Positions 9,880 through 21,595 of a stretch of DNA of 64,000 nt are shown in pieces. Source of the DNA: Bemisia tabaci (taxonomy: Eukaryota > Arthropoda > Insecta > Hemiptera > Aleyrodidae); the NCBI RefSeq assembly GCF_918797505.1, contig NC_092799.1:28780597-28844596 (forward strand), given 5' to 3'. The translations under genes were made by a program, and so were the position numbers. Under the pieces are notes generated by a model. The model did not search any database. It was not told where the DNA came from and saw only the letters and a program-made list of their open reading frames with translations. Positions within the stretch are counted from its first letter, which is position 1; the number at the start of each line of letters is the position of its first letter.

Positions 9880-12344
9880 TCATTGAAGTTGATATGTAGG
9901 CAAAACGATAGACAAGAAATAAAAAGGAAAAAGGAAGTGATCCTAGGTTGAAAGGGGTGGTTTTCATAAACTGAGGAGGAAAATTATGGACTTACCATAG
10001 GGTCACGTACTACTTGCATCCTTTTGTCAATTGCAATTGCTTGCTTTCCCCTAAAGAATCGCCCCATTTTATCTTTGTATTCTTTATCTATCGCTTAGTC
10101 TAATAATATCTCAATAATTAATCAGCCCGCAGGCAAATGGCACGACGACTCTGGATTAGAGAGGGTTGTTGCTAACCTTTGACGATTTCAACAGGTGACG
10201 ATTATCACCTGCTGCACTTGTTGGCGTCTAGACAAATTTTACAAAATCTGCTCGATCTTGAGAAGAAAATGTACGATTATTTTCTCGAAGAATTCGGTTT
10301 GTTTCAAAACCATATGAAAGTAAACTGTGAAAATATTGAGACGAGCGCTGTTAACTGTTAAGGTTCATATGCTTGCATCGATTCGCTCAAGGATTGCTAT
10401 CTGCCCTTCCGACAGGTAAAAAACCATGTTATTAGACAGGATAAAACACACTCACAACGACCTTAAATTATTCGAGATGACGAACACATTTTGAATTTTT
10501 TTATGAAAGACTGTCTCAAGATTTTTTAAGCATACTTTTCAATGATGCCAAGTTTCTCAGTCGTGGAGAAAAATCTGAAGGTTTTTAGAGTCTTCAAACA
10601 GTATTTGCACATGAGACTTTGCTTCATTTTCTAAATATTCATCGGCTAGATTGTTTTATATGTTATATTTTATTTCCATGCAAATTCCTGGCTAATTTGA
10701 TATATTCGAGGGGTATTCAAGAGTATGAAGATGACGAGTTTTTTAACATAACATGAATGGTACTCATAAAATTTTAGGAACATGTAAGTCCTAGTACACC
10801 TGTACCGGTGTACCCTGCTCTAAATGTCAGATTCTAGGCTTTGTTTTTTATTTGATGGTAGCAAAACAATTTTCGGTTCTTTCACTATTCATTATGTGGA
10901 GAATAAACAAACTCAGAGCGTATGCATCTACTGAATGCTCCGGAATGTTGCAAAACACATGATCTAATAACAAAACAATGCAGAGAAGTCCAATCAGTTG
11001 ACGATACAGCCGCAAGTAATGTGCAGTTCACGTGCTTTGGACTAAGCACCTAGTCATTAAGCTACATTGTTAAATGTAAATTATTTCCGTTTGCTAGCAT
11101 GTTCTCTAATGAATGAGGCTTATGAGTGGCGAATCTCTGTTCGGCTGTGTTTTCCCTGCAAATTTTCCCCTAATCAGTAATCACAAAGTGGACTTGATTC
11201 AATTATTTCTACGAAAAATGCGTGAGATCCACCGGTACGTTTCCAAGCTTTTATTTTAATTTTTTCCTCCCATCAGATTCCAATGCAGGCGTCCTGGCGT
11301 CATTACCGTTTCTTTCAATATTCAATGCAAAAATTTTACTCTAAGTCAATCCATCTATTCCCTAATAGTATCTATCTTAAAAGTTGCACGAAAAAGCCTG
11401 GCAGTTTCATTTTGAATTTTATTCCGTATTTTGCTCTTATTTGAAGCAATGGCGATAGGTTCGCGATAGGTTAGTAAATATTGAAGATAGAGACATAGCG
11501 TTTGATACTAACTTTATCATTTTTCGATTCAACCATCAAAACATGATTCTGCATGTGACACGCCCAATTAACTCGTCCAAAAAAAGTTCGATGCCCAAAG
11601 GTTCTTGATAAGCCCATTTAAAGGCACTTGACAGAATATTACTCGAGAGCTATGTCGAATCAATGAAATTAATATGGAAAATTAGTCATACGAGGAGGGC
11701 TTATTCGATCAGTTAAGCTCGGACGTTTAATTGAGTTAATTTCATAGAGTGGGCGCGAAAGTGAGGGATATCGTGATCGAGTGATCGAATGTGGTTGTGA
11801 CGCCTCTCGGTGCCCCGACGCCTGATGGGTGTTGAGAGGATGAAATTATACCCCGTCGCGTTTTCGACGGATCCCATCTGTTGACCCGCACCTCCCATCG
11901 TTACGCTGCATAAGTAGATGCATAAACCCACACCGAATATTCAACCTCACCGCAAAGGCAGGCAACAGAATTTCTCTAGAGGATGAAGTGTAACCCTGTA
12001 ATGCATGGTGACTTTAGGACCTGGAAAAGCGAAATACAGAGTGAGGTAACTGCGAATGGACTTTTCGTTTCCGTTAAGATATCCGCACTTCAGGGGATCC
12101 CCGCATTTTTGGGTGAATCACAAATTCATAATACCACTAGAACATATTTCTACTCATTCTACTTCCAGCTGCTGAAATGATGGATGGGAAATGAAGCATG
12201 CACAAATTGAAGGGTGTTACGGTCGAAGAGCCAAGTAACGCTTTTTGGGGGAATAATTCAGCTGTTATTTTTTTTCCATGTGACATATTCACATAATTGA
12301 CAACTGTAAATGCAAAGTTAATAATTCCCCCCTCTTGGAACGTT
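9880..12344. other. No recognisable gene
   Basis: About 2.5 kb of AT-rich DNA without a supported exon, RNA gene or palindromic element. A dispersed phrase near 9933-10030 (GAAGTGATCCTAGGTTGAAA, then GGGTGG, then GAGGAAAATTATGGA) recurs in similar form at about 17575-17650, so an old repeat is present. Frames on the - strand at 11713-11931 and the + strand at 11983-12180 have no recognisable content. Confidence 0.55.
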
Positions 12345-12573
12345 CACTGGAAAAAAAACACATTGGATCTAGAGTCTAGACTCTTGAAAACATCGACAAG
12401 AAAAAATTCTCTTGGTTCAATCAGATTTAAGCTCAAATCAAGAACCGAGCCTTTCAATTTGAGCGGATTTCCTTTTGATTTAAGCTTAAATCTGATTGAA
12501 TCAAGAGTCCTTTTTCTTGTCAATGTTTTTAAGAGTGTGGACTCTAGATCCATTGTGGTTTTTTTTTCCAGTG
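12345..12573. repeat. Family A hairpin element
   Basis: Full 229 bp copy from CACTGGAAAAAAAACACATT to TTTTTTTTCCAGTG. TT flanks it on both sides (12343-12344 and 12574-12575), consistent with a 2-bp target duplication. The arms pair along their length, with TTTAAGCTCAAATC opposite GATTTAAGCTTAAATC near the middle. Long frames run through it on both strands because of the palindrome; they are not genes. Confidence 0.9.
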
Positions 12574-12900
12574 TTCTTTTGGCGCGCTGAATAGTTGAGC
12601 GCAAAAGTTTTTACGTGACTTAACCACACAACCGTTTGGTCATGGCAACGTCGAGAGCTTTCGGAGTTCTCAGCGTGCCACTACAGTCCTTGGCCGTATC
12701 CTCGAGGTAAACGATTCTAACCTGCGCTCCTCCTTCAGCACAACCAAAGGAAAAGGATATAATAATTATCATCGCATCGAATCGCTGTGAGACAAAGTGG
12801 GTAAACTCATGCGACTAAAAGTTACCGTCGCTATAATCATGTGAACGGAGTGCCATGTTGGATGCATATGCCTTTCCAACTCCGTTGCCGTCTCATTATT
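12574..12900. other. Unique-looking spacer, no gene seen
   Basis: About 330 bp between a family A and a family C element with balanced base composition. It contains no splice-bounded open frame or RNA-like fold I recognise. The last four bases, TATT, are the left target duplication of the family C element that follows. Confidence 0.5.
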
Positions 12901-13379
12901 CTGCCATGCTAGGGAGAAACGCCGTATGAACCTTCAGGCGTTGCCAAATTTCACTGGAAAAAACACATTGGATCTAGAGTCCAGACTCTTAAAAACATCG
13001 ACAAGAAAAAATACGCTTGATTAAATCAGAATGTAGCTTAAATCAAGAACCAAGCCTCTTAATTTAAGCGGATTTCGTTTTGGTTCAAGCAAAAATCCGA
13101 TTCAATCAAGAGTATTTTTTCTTGTCAATGTTTTCAAGAGTCTGGACTCTAGATCCAATGTATTTTTTTCCAGTGTTCCTTTGATAAAGTAAGAATTTCC
13201 TGGTAAACTTACGACTGTTTTCCTCCCAATTCTTCAGATAATATTGTTCGCAATTTCACCTAAAGATCCTGAAAATTTATAGGAAAAATATTCATGATTT
13301 TCCTAAAAAATAATCATTTTATTGGAGGAAATTTGGCAACTCTCGAATGTTCATACGGCGTTCTTCCTTAGCACGGCAG
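12901..13379. repeat. Family C element with 4-bp duplication, split by family A
   Basis: The left end is CTGCCATGCTAGGGAGAAAC followed by GCCGTATGAACC; the right end is GTTCATACGGCGTTCTTCC followed by TTAGCACGGCAG. The flanks are TATT at 12897-12900 and TATT at 13380-13383, a clean 4-bp target duplication. Removing the nested family A hairpin (12952-13175) leaves about 255 bp, the family C length. The open frame 13322-13801 begins inside this element and is not supported. Confidence 0.85.
12952..13175. repeat. Family A hairpin nested in family C
   Basis: 224 bp, from CACTGGAAAAAACACATTGG to TTTTTTTCCAGTG. TT flanks both sides (12950-12951 and 13176-13177). Compared with the intact family C copy at 37040, the insertion interrupts its AATTTCC stretch and repeats TT, which supports a 2-bp target duplication. 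It is younger than the host family C copy. Confidence 0.9.
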
Positions 13380-13413
13380 TATTGGTCTTCACTTCGTCAT
13401 TTCTCTCGCGAAA

Positions 13414-13626
13414 GAACGTAACCACATTTCAATGTTGCCGAATTTCCCTCCAGATTGCATTTTTGTCAGGAAAGTATTCTAGAATTTTGACTGTGAATTT
13501 TACTCATTTTTCTCTGATCCCATGTAAAAATCAGACGGAATTTGTACGAAAATTTTGCGGGTGCATTCTTGTAAAAAATATTGATTTTTTTTTTCAATTT
13601 TGCAACCTCGGAATGGAGTTACGTTC
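13414..13626. repeat. Imperfect palindromic element, GAACGTAAC ends
   Basis: The left end GAACGTAACCACATTTCAAT is matched at the right by ATTTTGCAACCTCGGAATGG followed by AGTTACGTTCC in reverse complement, with roughly 70% pairing over about 35 bp. It is about 213 bp long. Its position directly after a family C copy is probably coincidental. Confidence 0.45.
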
Positions 13627-14865
13627 CTTCGTCCGGAAACGACGCCACAACTTGAGCAAAAGTGATTTATTCACGTGTATAAAGCGTAAAACAGCTTATT
13701 TACACATTATGCTGCTTTCGAAGATAAGCCTTTTCTGTTCACACGATGTTTTCTTTCCTCGTAAAAATGCTCTTAAGTGCGCGGTAACTTTTATTGCCTG
13801 ATTGAATACTAATGGACTTTGCACTATATATTTTACTTGACGAGACTTAATCTGGTGGAAAAGAACCAAGCACAATTGGACTCCATTTCGCAATAGGAAC
13901 CACAATTTCTGGCTCGGTTTAGAAACAACGTATATACCATTAGCTTCCCTCCGCACAAAAGTGTTTTTTACGGATGAGCTAGAACGTGTGGGCCCTAAAC
14001 GCAAAATGCATTCCAACTATGATAAAAGATGAGGTTTAAATACCTACTTTTGAGGTCAATTAGTGACTGACTTTGCTTTGTTAAGGGATAGGACAAGAAC
14101 CCCCTAAACATGTGTTACCTGTAACAGACTTAAAAAGCTCTTTATCACATTTGATTGTAAGAAAGCAGAAAATTTTGAGATTATTGAGCTCTGTTTAAAC
14201 TTTATGCTTGACTTCGGATCCAGTCTGCCGAACTTAGTATGTAATTAGGACTGATGGAAATCGAACTAAGTAATTAGCCAGTGAAGTTTGCCATGCTGGA
14301 TTTTGTCTCTTAAATAAATTGTTCCGCACGTTACTTGTCAGTTACCGATATTGGTAATAATTTGGAGTAAACCCTGCACTTAATTTGTTAATTTTGACGG
14401 CTACAGTCACGGAGATTTTAAAATATGTATTCTGTGTATGTAGCCACTAAACTAAATAAATAAGGCACAAAAATCAACGTATACTACTACTGGTACCATA
14501 AAAACTAGAATGGCAACAAAGCTTCTTTCGGGGGAAAAATTCTAATTCATTTTATTTTACCTTTTTGTCTAATCATAATAACTCGTTGTCATATAGATTT
14601 GACGAGGGGTATCAAGAATTATGACAGATGACCAGTCGGTTCACTCCCTTCCGTAGCTCGCAGTGATTTTTGCACTTTCATTTTCTCGTCACCCTACAAA
14701 CGTCAAAAAGAACTTTCGCAATCGCGTTTGCGCGCGAGCAAATAGTAATAGTAAGGGTAATATTAGGACATGTCTCTGTAAGCAAACCTTTGGACCACCT
14801 GCTGATGCAGCTTACCATTTGATTTTTCATAGCACTCGACTGCATGTAGATGGTCAAATCGTAAA

Positions 14866-14867
<2 letters not shown>
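13627..14867. other. No recognisable gene
   Basis: AT-rich DNA with no supported exon. Short frames (13696-14016 on the - strand; 14663-14869 on the + strand) have no motif I recognise. The stretch ends in the long poly(A) tract at 14868, so its last few hundred bases may be the body of a retroposed transcript; no AATAAA lies in the 40 bases before that tract. Confidence 0.45.

Positions 14868-14905
<38 letters not shown>
14868..14905 (+). repeat. Poly(A) tract of 38 A
   Basis: An uninterrupted run of 38 A. It could be the tail of a + strand retroposon or an expanded homopolymer. The canonical polyadenylation hexamer is not seen in the preceding 40 bases, so a retroposon reading is uncertain here. 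Confidence 0.6.
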
Positions 14906-14908
<3 letters not shown>

Positions 14909-15370
14909 ATTCAAAACTCCTTCATTTTTTCGTGTATGTAAACATCGTCCATGCAGTAATAGTTGCATGAGGCCTTATCATCGGTGTCACATTATTCATT
15001 CGAAAGTGCATGCAGACACGACGTCAGCAAAGAATTATCTTACGAAAAAGGTGTTTGAATAGAATATAAGCAAAATAATAACTTAACCTCTTATCTTACT
15101 GAACTAAATAAATCGGTAATCATCGTGCAGTCGATACTTTTCTGTATTATAGGTCTAACCAAGAAACCTAATTCCACCTCCGGCAGAAGAACGATGTCTT
15201 AAATCCTATACCCATGCAGTTCAAGGTATCTTTAAAAATTGACTTTTCGAAGTCATTCCAGACTTTATAAACATGTTTTTTTCCCCATGGAAACTATAAA
15301 ACAGGCGTAATAACAATCGCCGTAATCTCATTACAAAGAGCAATTATTTCCGAAAAAGGCAGGGTTAATG

Positions 15371-15373
<3 letters not shown>

Positions 15374-15420
<47 letters not shown>

Positions 15421-15434
15421 GATGCACTTTTATT
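15374..15434 (-). mobile_element. Retroposon 3' end on - strand: poly(A) of 45 with AATAAA
   Basis: A run of 45 T (15374-15418) is followed by TTTATT at 15429-15434. Read on the - strand this is AATAAA, 10 bases, then a 45-A tail, the usual spacing of a polyadenylated transcript end. The body of a processed copy would lie to the right of 15419, but I recognise no gene or retrotransposon domain there. It is either a processed pseudogene of a non-coding or UTR region, or a 5'-truncated LINE or SINE. Confidence 0.5.
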
Positions 15435-18400
15435 GCATGCAGCGTAAAAGTATTACAATACTCGATAAAACTTTCAAGTCCAAAGTTCGTGCACTTTTTG
15501 CGGTTTTACATCGGTAAATTTATTGACAGCACGGTATTGATTACTTTGTAAATGCTACAACAGTTGAAAAGAGAATGATTGCTGTAAATAAAATGCGGCT
15601 GTGACCTAACATTCAGGCCTTCGAAGACATTAAAACCAACACGCGCTCCTCTTTAATGTCATTTGACAGACTTCAGCCATCACAGTTCTGATTTTATGAT
15701 TGTAATTTACGCATTTGACTGCTTTTGAAGTACCGTCTTCATTGCACGTAAAATTAATGCACGATAACCGCACATTAAGTAAGTGGGAAAAAGAGATGGA
15801 ATGGAAGCGTTACGCACACTGACTCCTCAAGTACCGCTATGAGAAGTGTAATGTTATCTGGCTCATCTTATACATTAAAATGAAATGCATAAAAAGTGAC
15901 CGTCTGCGGATAAAAGAACCTAAGTTCCCGAGGGCTTATTCGTTATAAAGAGCTTTTTTTTTCAAATTCAGTTTCACCGGAATGCCGATTTTTGTATTTA
16001 CGTCCGCCGGGACTGGCATCGCAACTCGTATTCTTGACTCAGTGGTATCAAAAGCTCATCGTCGCATTTCAGTTAATTTTTATTGAATGAAATAGGATAA
16101 AGCTGCGTTTTTAATTTTGAGTCACGAATAGGACGAATGGAAGCTTTAATTTGCATTAACTCAAAACTGCGCTTCGTTAACTCCATTCATTTCAGATCAT
16201 TGTAAATTTGGTTAGAAATTCTTACGTATTTTTTCCCTCTACATCAAAATTGTTGGAAAAACCCCGCATGCAATGAAACCAATAATTTCAGCACTAAGGC
16301 TCTTTCCCTACAAGATGTTTGCAAGTGATGATAATGAAAGTGAATTCATTTAAAAATAACTATCGGCGAACAAGGATTGTTTCCTTTTCAAATTAGTTTC
16401 TTTCCTTGATAATTTATTTCAACTAACTCTTCTTTTCACATTCTTTGTTTCAGGTGAGTTTTATCGTGCGACCTTGATGACGCAACCTCTTGATGTAACC
16501 TCGGAAATTCGATCATCAATTTATTATAGTGATTGAACGCTACTTTATACTTTTTTGAGCGGCCACAGCGTATCCAGATCAAAATTAGAAGGCTGGCGAG
16601 AGAAGCGTCTAAAAAATATTGTTGGTATGTTATTAAGAATACTCCGTGGTAAAGAATCCGAAAATTGAATCTACGAACACGGGTGCACGTCTTCGAGTAG
16701 AGAATCTTCATAAATCTTAATTTAAAGTCTACACCGTATTTAGCGACGGAAGTTGCACCTCTTCGAAACGTGATTAATTAGTATTTCGATAAACTTACCT
16801 TGGTCGTTAGTTACCCGATGCTACCGACGAAAGTGAGACAGTGTTGCCATTTTGGACGAGGAAAAACTTTCACACTCTTGTCACACGGTCAGGGTATAGG
16901 AAAATACGGAGGGGTTATCGATAACACCTTCAGCCCTCTCATTGGCTTCTGGTGCGTGTCGGGTCATCGATGGCCCCTAATTCATGTTCGTTCGTAAATT
17001 GATTATGTGGTAGGGGAACACAGTTTTCAAGTGCACAGATACGCCAACGTTGCAAAGTTTGAGAATTCCAACTCCTATTGTTGCTCGTAATAAAAATTCC
17101 ATCGCCTCCAATTTAGAAAGAATGCCCAGCTAAATAAAGGAGATGACTGCGTTAATGATAACTTTCATTTCCAGAACCTAAATCCACTTGGTTAAAACTT
17201 TTCACCAAAGTTGAATTCTTTGACTTTCAGTCCATTCTATGTTTGGAAACTTTCCATGAGAAAGAATAGAAGTAGAAAGAAACGTAAAGCGCCTTCAAAA
17301 GTTAGACGTAGGCAAAATTAGTTCCTAGGCGTTCAAATAGTTGTATCATCTCTTCAGTGTGTACTTTTTGAAACAGAGAGCTAAAAATTGTGAAGCCAGG
17401 AATATATTTTCGGCATTATTGATGCAATTGTGATTTCTATGCTATTTTCATCACAAACGAACTTTAGTTTTTGCTCTAGTTGAAGTGTACGACAGATTCA
17501 TTGCACATAAGCGTAGCAACACCAGCAGAATGATTATTAAAATTGTTATGCTAAGCAACAGCTATCAGGGAAATGGAGTGATCCTATTTGTTGAAACGGG
17601 TGGCTCTTATACAGACTAAGAGGGAAAATTATATGGATTAATTCGTGGTTTGCCTTTAATTATAGTCTTACTTGCTACCTTTATCCATTGTGCAACTATC
17701 CCAAGGAAAAAAATGTGTTAGGGGTTATCCCCTAAAATTGTGTTACTACCCAATTTGTTGGATGATATGGACACTCTCAATTAATTTTGTTAGTACCGCA
17801 ACTTCAGTTAGGTTAGTAACCTAATTTACTCGGGTACTACCACAATTATTTGGAAATGTCTATATAATCCAACAACCTCGTGCTGCTTTTTTTCGAGCCG
17901 CTTCCACCAATAGGATCGCTCCATTTTCCATTTGTCTTTCTTGTCTATCAATTTGTCCATCAATATCAAAAATGCTAAATGCTAATGGCGCTCACCAGGT
18001 TTCGAAGTGCACTTTGCAACTGCATCCGGTGGCAAGTCGATGGATCCCGCTGTCATTTCCCGTTCCACCCGGCATCGCCGGAGCGTTAATCTGCCTCTGA
18101 TTTATTTGCTCCATATCTCCATTCACACGGGTCGGTCCGGTTAGCCACGCGCATTTTATGCTAATATTTGTTTAAAAAAACATTTAAAGAGTCATCAGAA
18201 GCGCCGCGCCTATGTAACAGGACCGTTTACACACCGTAACGAGCTACCGCGCTAAGCGACTATCTTCACCACCGTCTTCTCCTCTTTCCCTCGGTGCCCG
18301 CGCCCTCGACAGTCCGCACTCCGCACTCGCTTCACACGTTGAAAGCTTCCCATTCAACTTCTGTAAACCTTGGCCGTGAAGACTATTTCAACGTCTATTT

Positions 18401-18600
18401 GAACTGAGTTTAATTTATGATGATCGTCTCTTTCTGAATTGATCCTTTCTTCAAATAACGCTCTAAGCATTCTCAGTTTCGTTCCGATCTCGCCATTTTT
18501 TAGACCCTCTGTTTGCTTTTCTGGTTCCTTATAGATCTTTTTCGATAGTGGTTCGATGTATCGTTTGGTTCCAAGTAATAGAACATAACCTCAAACAAAA
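15435..18600. other. No recognisable gene; dispersed repeat and CpG-rich patch
   Basis: About 3.2 kb without a supported coding exon. A phrase near 17568-17720 (GGAAATGGAGTGATCCTATT, then GAGGGAAAATTAT) resembles 9930-10030 and marks an old dispersed repeat. A more GC-rich, CpG-containing patch spans about 18000-18350 and could be promoter-like, but I see no adjoining exon. Short frames at 16436-16711 (-) and 16800-16997 (+) lack recognisable content. Confidence 0.5.
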
Positions 18601-18789
18601 CTTTCAGGATTTCAGTCGGAAAAGCTGAAAATGAGAAAATTCCTAACTATTTCACCTTGCGATGCCATTTAGTACTCATAAAAATCAAAAATCTATCAGA
18701 AAAACCCCGTTTCCTCAGATTACTCAATTGACTTTTGACGATTTGGCAACTTTCGAATTTTCATACTCCGTTTTTCCTTAGCACGGCAG
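18601..18789. repeat. Family C right-end remnant
   Basis: The right part is clear: GATTTGGCAACTTTCGAATT then TTCATACTCCG then TTTTTCCTTAGCACGGCAG ending at 18789, the family C right terminus. The expected CTGCCGTGC left end is not present upstream, so this copy is truncated or its left arm has decayed. Confidence 0.7.
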
Positions 18790-19395
18790 AAGATACTTTA
18801 AAAACTCCACGCTGACGATGTAAGCGATGATACTGAGTGGGGTAGAAGTTGAGTTCGAGAGTCGACTGTATTTTTCACAATGATTAGTAGCACTATGAAG
18901 CACGTACGTCATTTCTGCAAAGAATATTTGAATTTGTGTGATTTGCTTTTTTGTTATGCCTTTACTTGCGACAAAAATTTTCCTCCACACTGAGGGAATA
19001 TCCCGTGCGTTGACGATAACCTGAGCCGAAGTGAGCGCTGACAATTTCACAGGTGTCGCGAGCTGTTAAATCGTCAAACCCGCGCCGGCTAATTTGGCCG
19101 AGAGCGTTTGGCGCCAATTCGTGACCTCTCGTCGTTTCTCGAATTTACGCGTAATTCAATTTCGTGAGAAGTGGAGAAAAATAGATTTACGAGCATGACA
19201 TGATAGCTCGTCTATTTTCGTCTTTCATTTTCGTGACTCGGTGTTTTGTCTCTCTGCAACAATTTCGAATGCACCCACAAAGCACATTATTTTAGGGTAC
19301 CCACCTCACTTCGTTGAATGAGATTTGCCACAGAACTTCCACAGAGAGTGAGAAAAAAGTTCGGGCTTATGAACCGTAAGTACGGGGCTCTATAT
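18790..19395. other. No recognisable gene
   Basis: A mixed-composition spacer. A - strand frame (18778-19050) begins inside it and runs into the family C remnant, so it is not a credible gene. There is a small CpG-rich patch near 19075-19110. Confidence 0.5.
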
Positions 19396-19527
19396 CTGCC
19401 ATACTCGTTGGCTCTAGGAACCATATTCTCGGTTTATGCAACCGAGCTTTTTCTATAGTACCGTTCGGTTTGGAAGCTTGTCTGCGTGTACCGAGGATAC
19501 GGTTTCTAGAGCCGAAAGTACGGTTGG
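19396..19527. repeat. Short palindromic element, GGCTCTAG core
   Basis: CTGCCATACTCGTTGGCTCT then AGGAACCATATTCTCGG pairs with the reverse complement of CCGAGGATACGGTTTCTAG then AGCCGAAAGTACGGTTGG. Arms of about 45 bp have roughly 75% pairing around the centre near 19460. It is a MITE-like hairpin of about 130 bp and no other copy was recognised here. Confidence 0.6.
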
Positions 19528-19688
19528 ATGAGGATTATTCCGGATTTACCCCGCGAGTTGGTTCTATAACTGTTCCAGACCATCGATGATCATGAAACCT
19601 TATCAATCTCACGGCCACAAATCTAAGTTGATGAGACAATTAATGTGGACAATGAAGATGGTTTCGCACCTCAGCCATGAATGGGTCA

Positions 19689-19910
19689 GAAAATAATAAG
19701 ACCTGTCCAAACAGCAACTTTTTAAGTTGAATATTGACCGAGGTATCGCGCCTCGAAAAACTCGATTTATGACGTCATCCACCGCGGTAGTACATACCAT
19801 GTTATGCACCACTGCGGTGAATGACGTCAAAAACCCGACTTCTCAGAGGACAATATCTCGGTTAATACATAACGTAGAAAGTTGCTGTTTGGACGGATCT
19901 TATTACTTTC
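19689..19910. repeat. Palindromic element with TGACGTCA-type inner blocks
   Basis: The left arm AATAATAAGACCTGTCCAAA then CAGCAACTT pairs with the right arm AAGTTGCTGTTTGGACGG then ATCTTATTA. Inner blocks ATTGACCGAGGTATCGCG, TATGACGTCATCCACCGCGG and their counterparts GCGGTGAATGACGTCA and AATATCTCGGTTAATA also pair. It is about 222 bp, with arms paired nearly to the centre. The open frames on both strands across it are palindrome artefacts. Confidence 0.8.
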
Positions 19911-20034
19911 AACTAATCTACAAGAATCAAGCATCAAAACACGATTCTGTTGCCGCATCGCAACTGGCCCGTTTTGTGTTCTGTCAACCTGGCGAAGTAT
20001 CGTGCGCGGTATCGAAGAGCTGTGCACTGAAAAA

Positions 20035-20443
20035 AAAAACTCGGTGTATTTACTAAGAAAAGGCTAAAGTTACCAAGAATTCAGGGTTCTATTTGATCCC
20101 AGTTTTTTCTTGGTAAAATTACCATTTATGGATTTGGCAATTTTACCGAGAAATCTCGGTAAAACTATTGAACTTTTTCGGTAATTTAACTGGACCTTGG
20201 TAAAAACGCCAATATTTTTTATCGACTGTGGTAGAATTACCGAGATAAAATGGCAAAGTTACCGGGAATTGATTACCAATAAAAGTGGTATTCTTACCTG
20301 AGAAAAAAAAACATCTAAAATACCAGTTTTTAGGTAAGCTTACCAGTCTGTCTTGGTAAAATTACCAATAATTGGTAAAAAAAAGTGAGATGGTAAAGGT
20401 ACCAACGGACCGTGGTAAAAACGCCGAGAATTTTTTTTCAGTG
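20035..20443. repeat. TTACC/GGTAA motif-rich element with CACTGAAAA ends
   Basis: It starts CACTGAAAAAAAAAACTCGG and ends CCGAGAATTTTTTTTCAGTG, a 20 bp terminal inverted repeat with few mismatches. It is flanked by TG (TGTG) on both sides. The interior is built from about twenty TTACC or GGTAA pentamers in both orientations, often as facing pairs such as GGTAAAATTACC and GGTAAGCTTACC. The ends resemble family A (CACTGG + A run), suggesting mobilisation by the same kind of transposase. No coding capacity. Confidence 0.8.
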
Positions 20444-20811
20444 TGTGCATCTGTGCAGGTGCAGTGGATGCAGTTCGATCGGGATGCGAAGGGATCCGAG
20501 ATCCGTTCAAGACCACGGCCGCGATCGGCGAACTAGAATCGAGTTGAGTTGCCGCTCCACACCACTAATCCCCGTCGACGCCATGACGTCAGAGCCGTTG
20601 GTTCACCTCTCTATTCGGTGACCTATATCCTGGCCGAGCATTGGAAAACATCTGTGCAGGGCAGATATGAAGGTAAACATTCGGTGGGAAAATATCCGCA
20701 GAACCACACCACCGCGTGAGACGCTGCCGACACGGTGCAACAATGAGCGAGTCTTATTTCAGAATTCGGAATTTATTTAGATGCTTTGCGATGTTTCAAA
20801 TTTTGCCGCGC

Positions 20812-21057
20812 CGCGCCGACCGCACTGTGTTGGCGCAATGCGTGAAGTATTTATGCAGTCTTGTAGGCGCTATGCGTTTCACGCCGACCGCTGCTGACCA
20901 CACTGTTTAGCGCAATGCGTGAAGTTTTCATGCAGTCTTGTAGGCGCTATGCGTTTCAAGCCGACGACTGCTGCTGACCGCAGTGTGCCTGACGCAATGC
21001 GTGAAGTATTCATGCAGTCTTGTCAGCACTAAGCGTTTCATGCCGACCGCCGCCGCC
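20812..21057 (+). repeat. Tandem repeat, three units of about 80 bp
   Basis: Three adjacent units share GCGCAATGCGTGAAGTATT, CATGCAGTCTTGTAGGCGC and TATGCGTTTCACGCCGACCG. They start near 20821, 20899 and 20979, and identity between units is about 85-90%. The array is GC-richer than its surroundings and ends in a CCGCCGCC run. Open frames crossing it repeat the same peptide and are not supported as genes. Confidence 0.85.
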
Positions 21058-21595
21058 CCGCTCCATTCCAGGTCAAATTGCGTATTTGGTTTCTCTCTTA
21101 ACTCGACTATTTTAAAGTGGTGTCTCTTGTTTCACCAAAAGACGACAAACTTAGAAATTACTATACTTTTACTCTTAGGAAATGAGAGATTTTGTCGCTT
21201 TTTCCCGTTTGTAATTTATTTTCTGAGTCCGATTTTTTTCTCTCTTTTTATGATACCTAAGTACATTCAAAAAGATCGCAAAATTTGCCGCCATGGGCCG
21301 CGGCCCATGTGGCCACCCCCTTAATCCAGCCCTGATGCAGAATGTGGCTCGAAACTTGTTCCTACATTGAGCCCCATGAGGGAATGAAACTTTAAACCGA
21401 TTTTTCTCCATTCGAAGGCCAGGTACAAAATCACTTGCTTCCTTTTTGCTAATCACTTCCCAAATGACACAACATTATCTCGAACAGCGAGATAGAGTAA
21501 AACTAGGATACTTGACAACCCGCTTTTCTCGGCGCTGAGAAAACGCGGCCTGGAAAATCCCGCTTGTTGCATTCCCATTGTTCGGATGCAGCTAT
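21058..21595. other. No recognisable gene
   Basis: AT-rich spacer. The phrase CATGGGCCGCGGCCCATG at about 21292-21309 is a perfect palindrome of 18 bases inside an otherwise AT-rich stretch. The frames at 20983-21324 (+) and 21175-21456 (-) overlap and match nothing I know. Confidence 0.5.

Noticed and set aside
12297..12604. 97- and 86-codon frames on opposite strands, similar peptides also at 33116-33351, 38529-38754 and 42609-42838
   Set aside because: The shared peptide (KSRxxPLNLSGFPFDLSLN-type) comes from translation of the family A hairpin, a non-coding palindrome.
13322..13801. 159-codon + strand open frame
   Set aside because: It begins inside a family C transposable element, crosses a second palindrome, and its translation is a low-complexity mix of Phe, Ser, Cys and Lys with no domain.
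20812..21057. CRISPR array
   Set aside because: Three whole units repeat end to end with no unique spacers, and the DNA is eukaryotic; this is a minisatellite.
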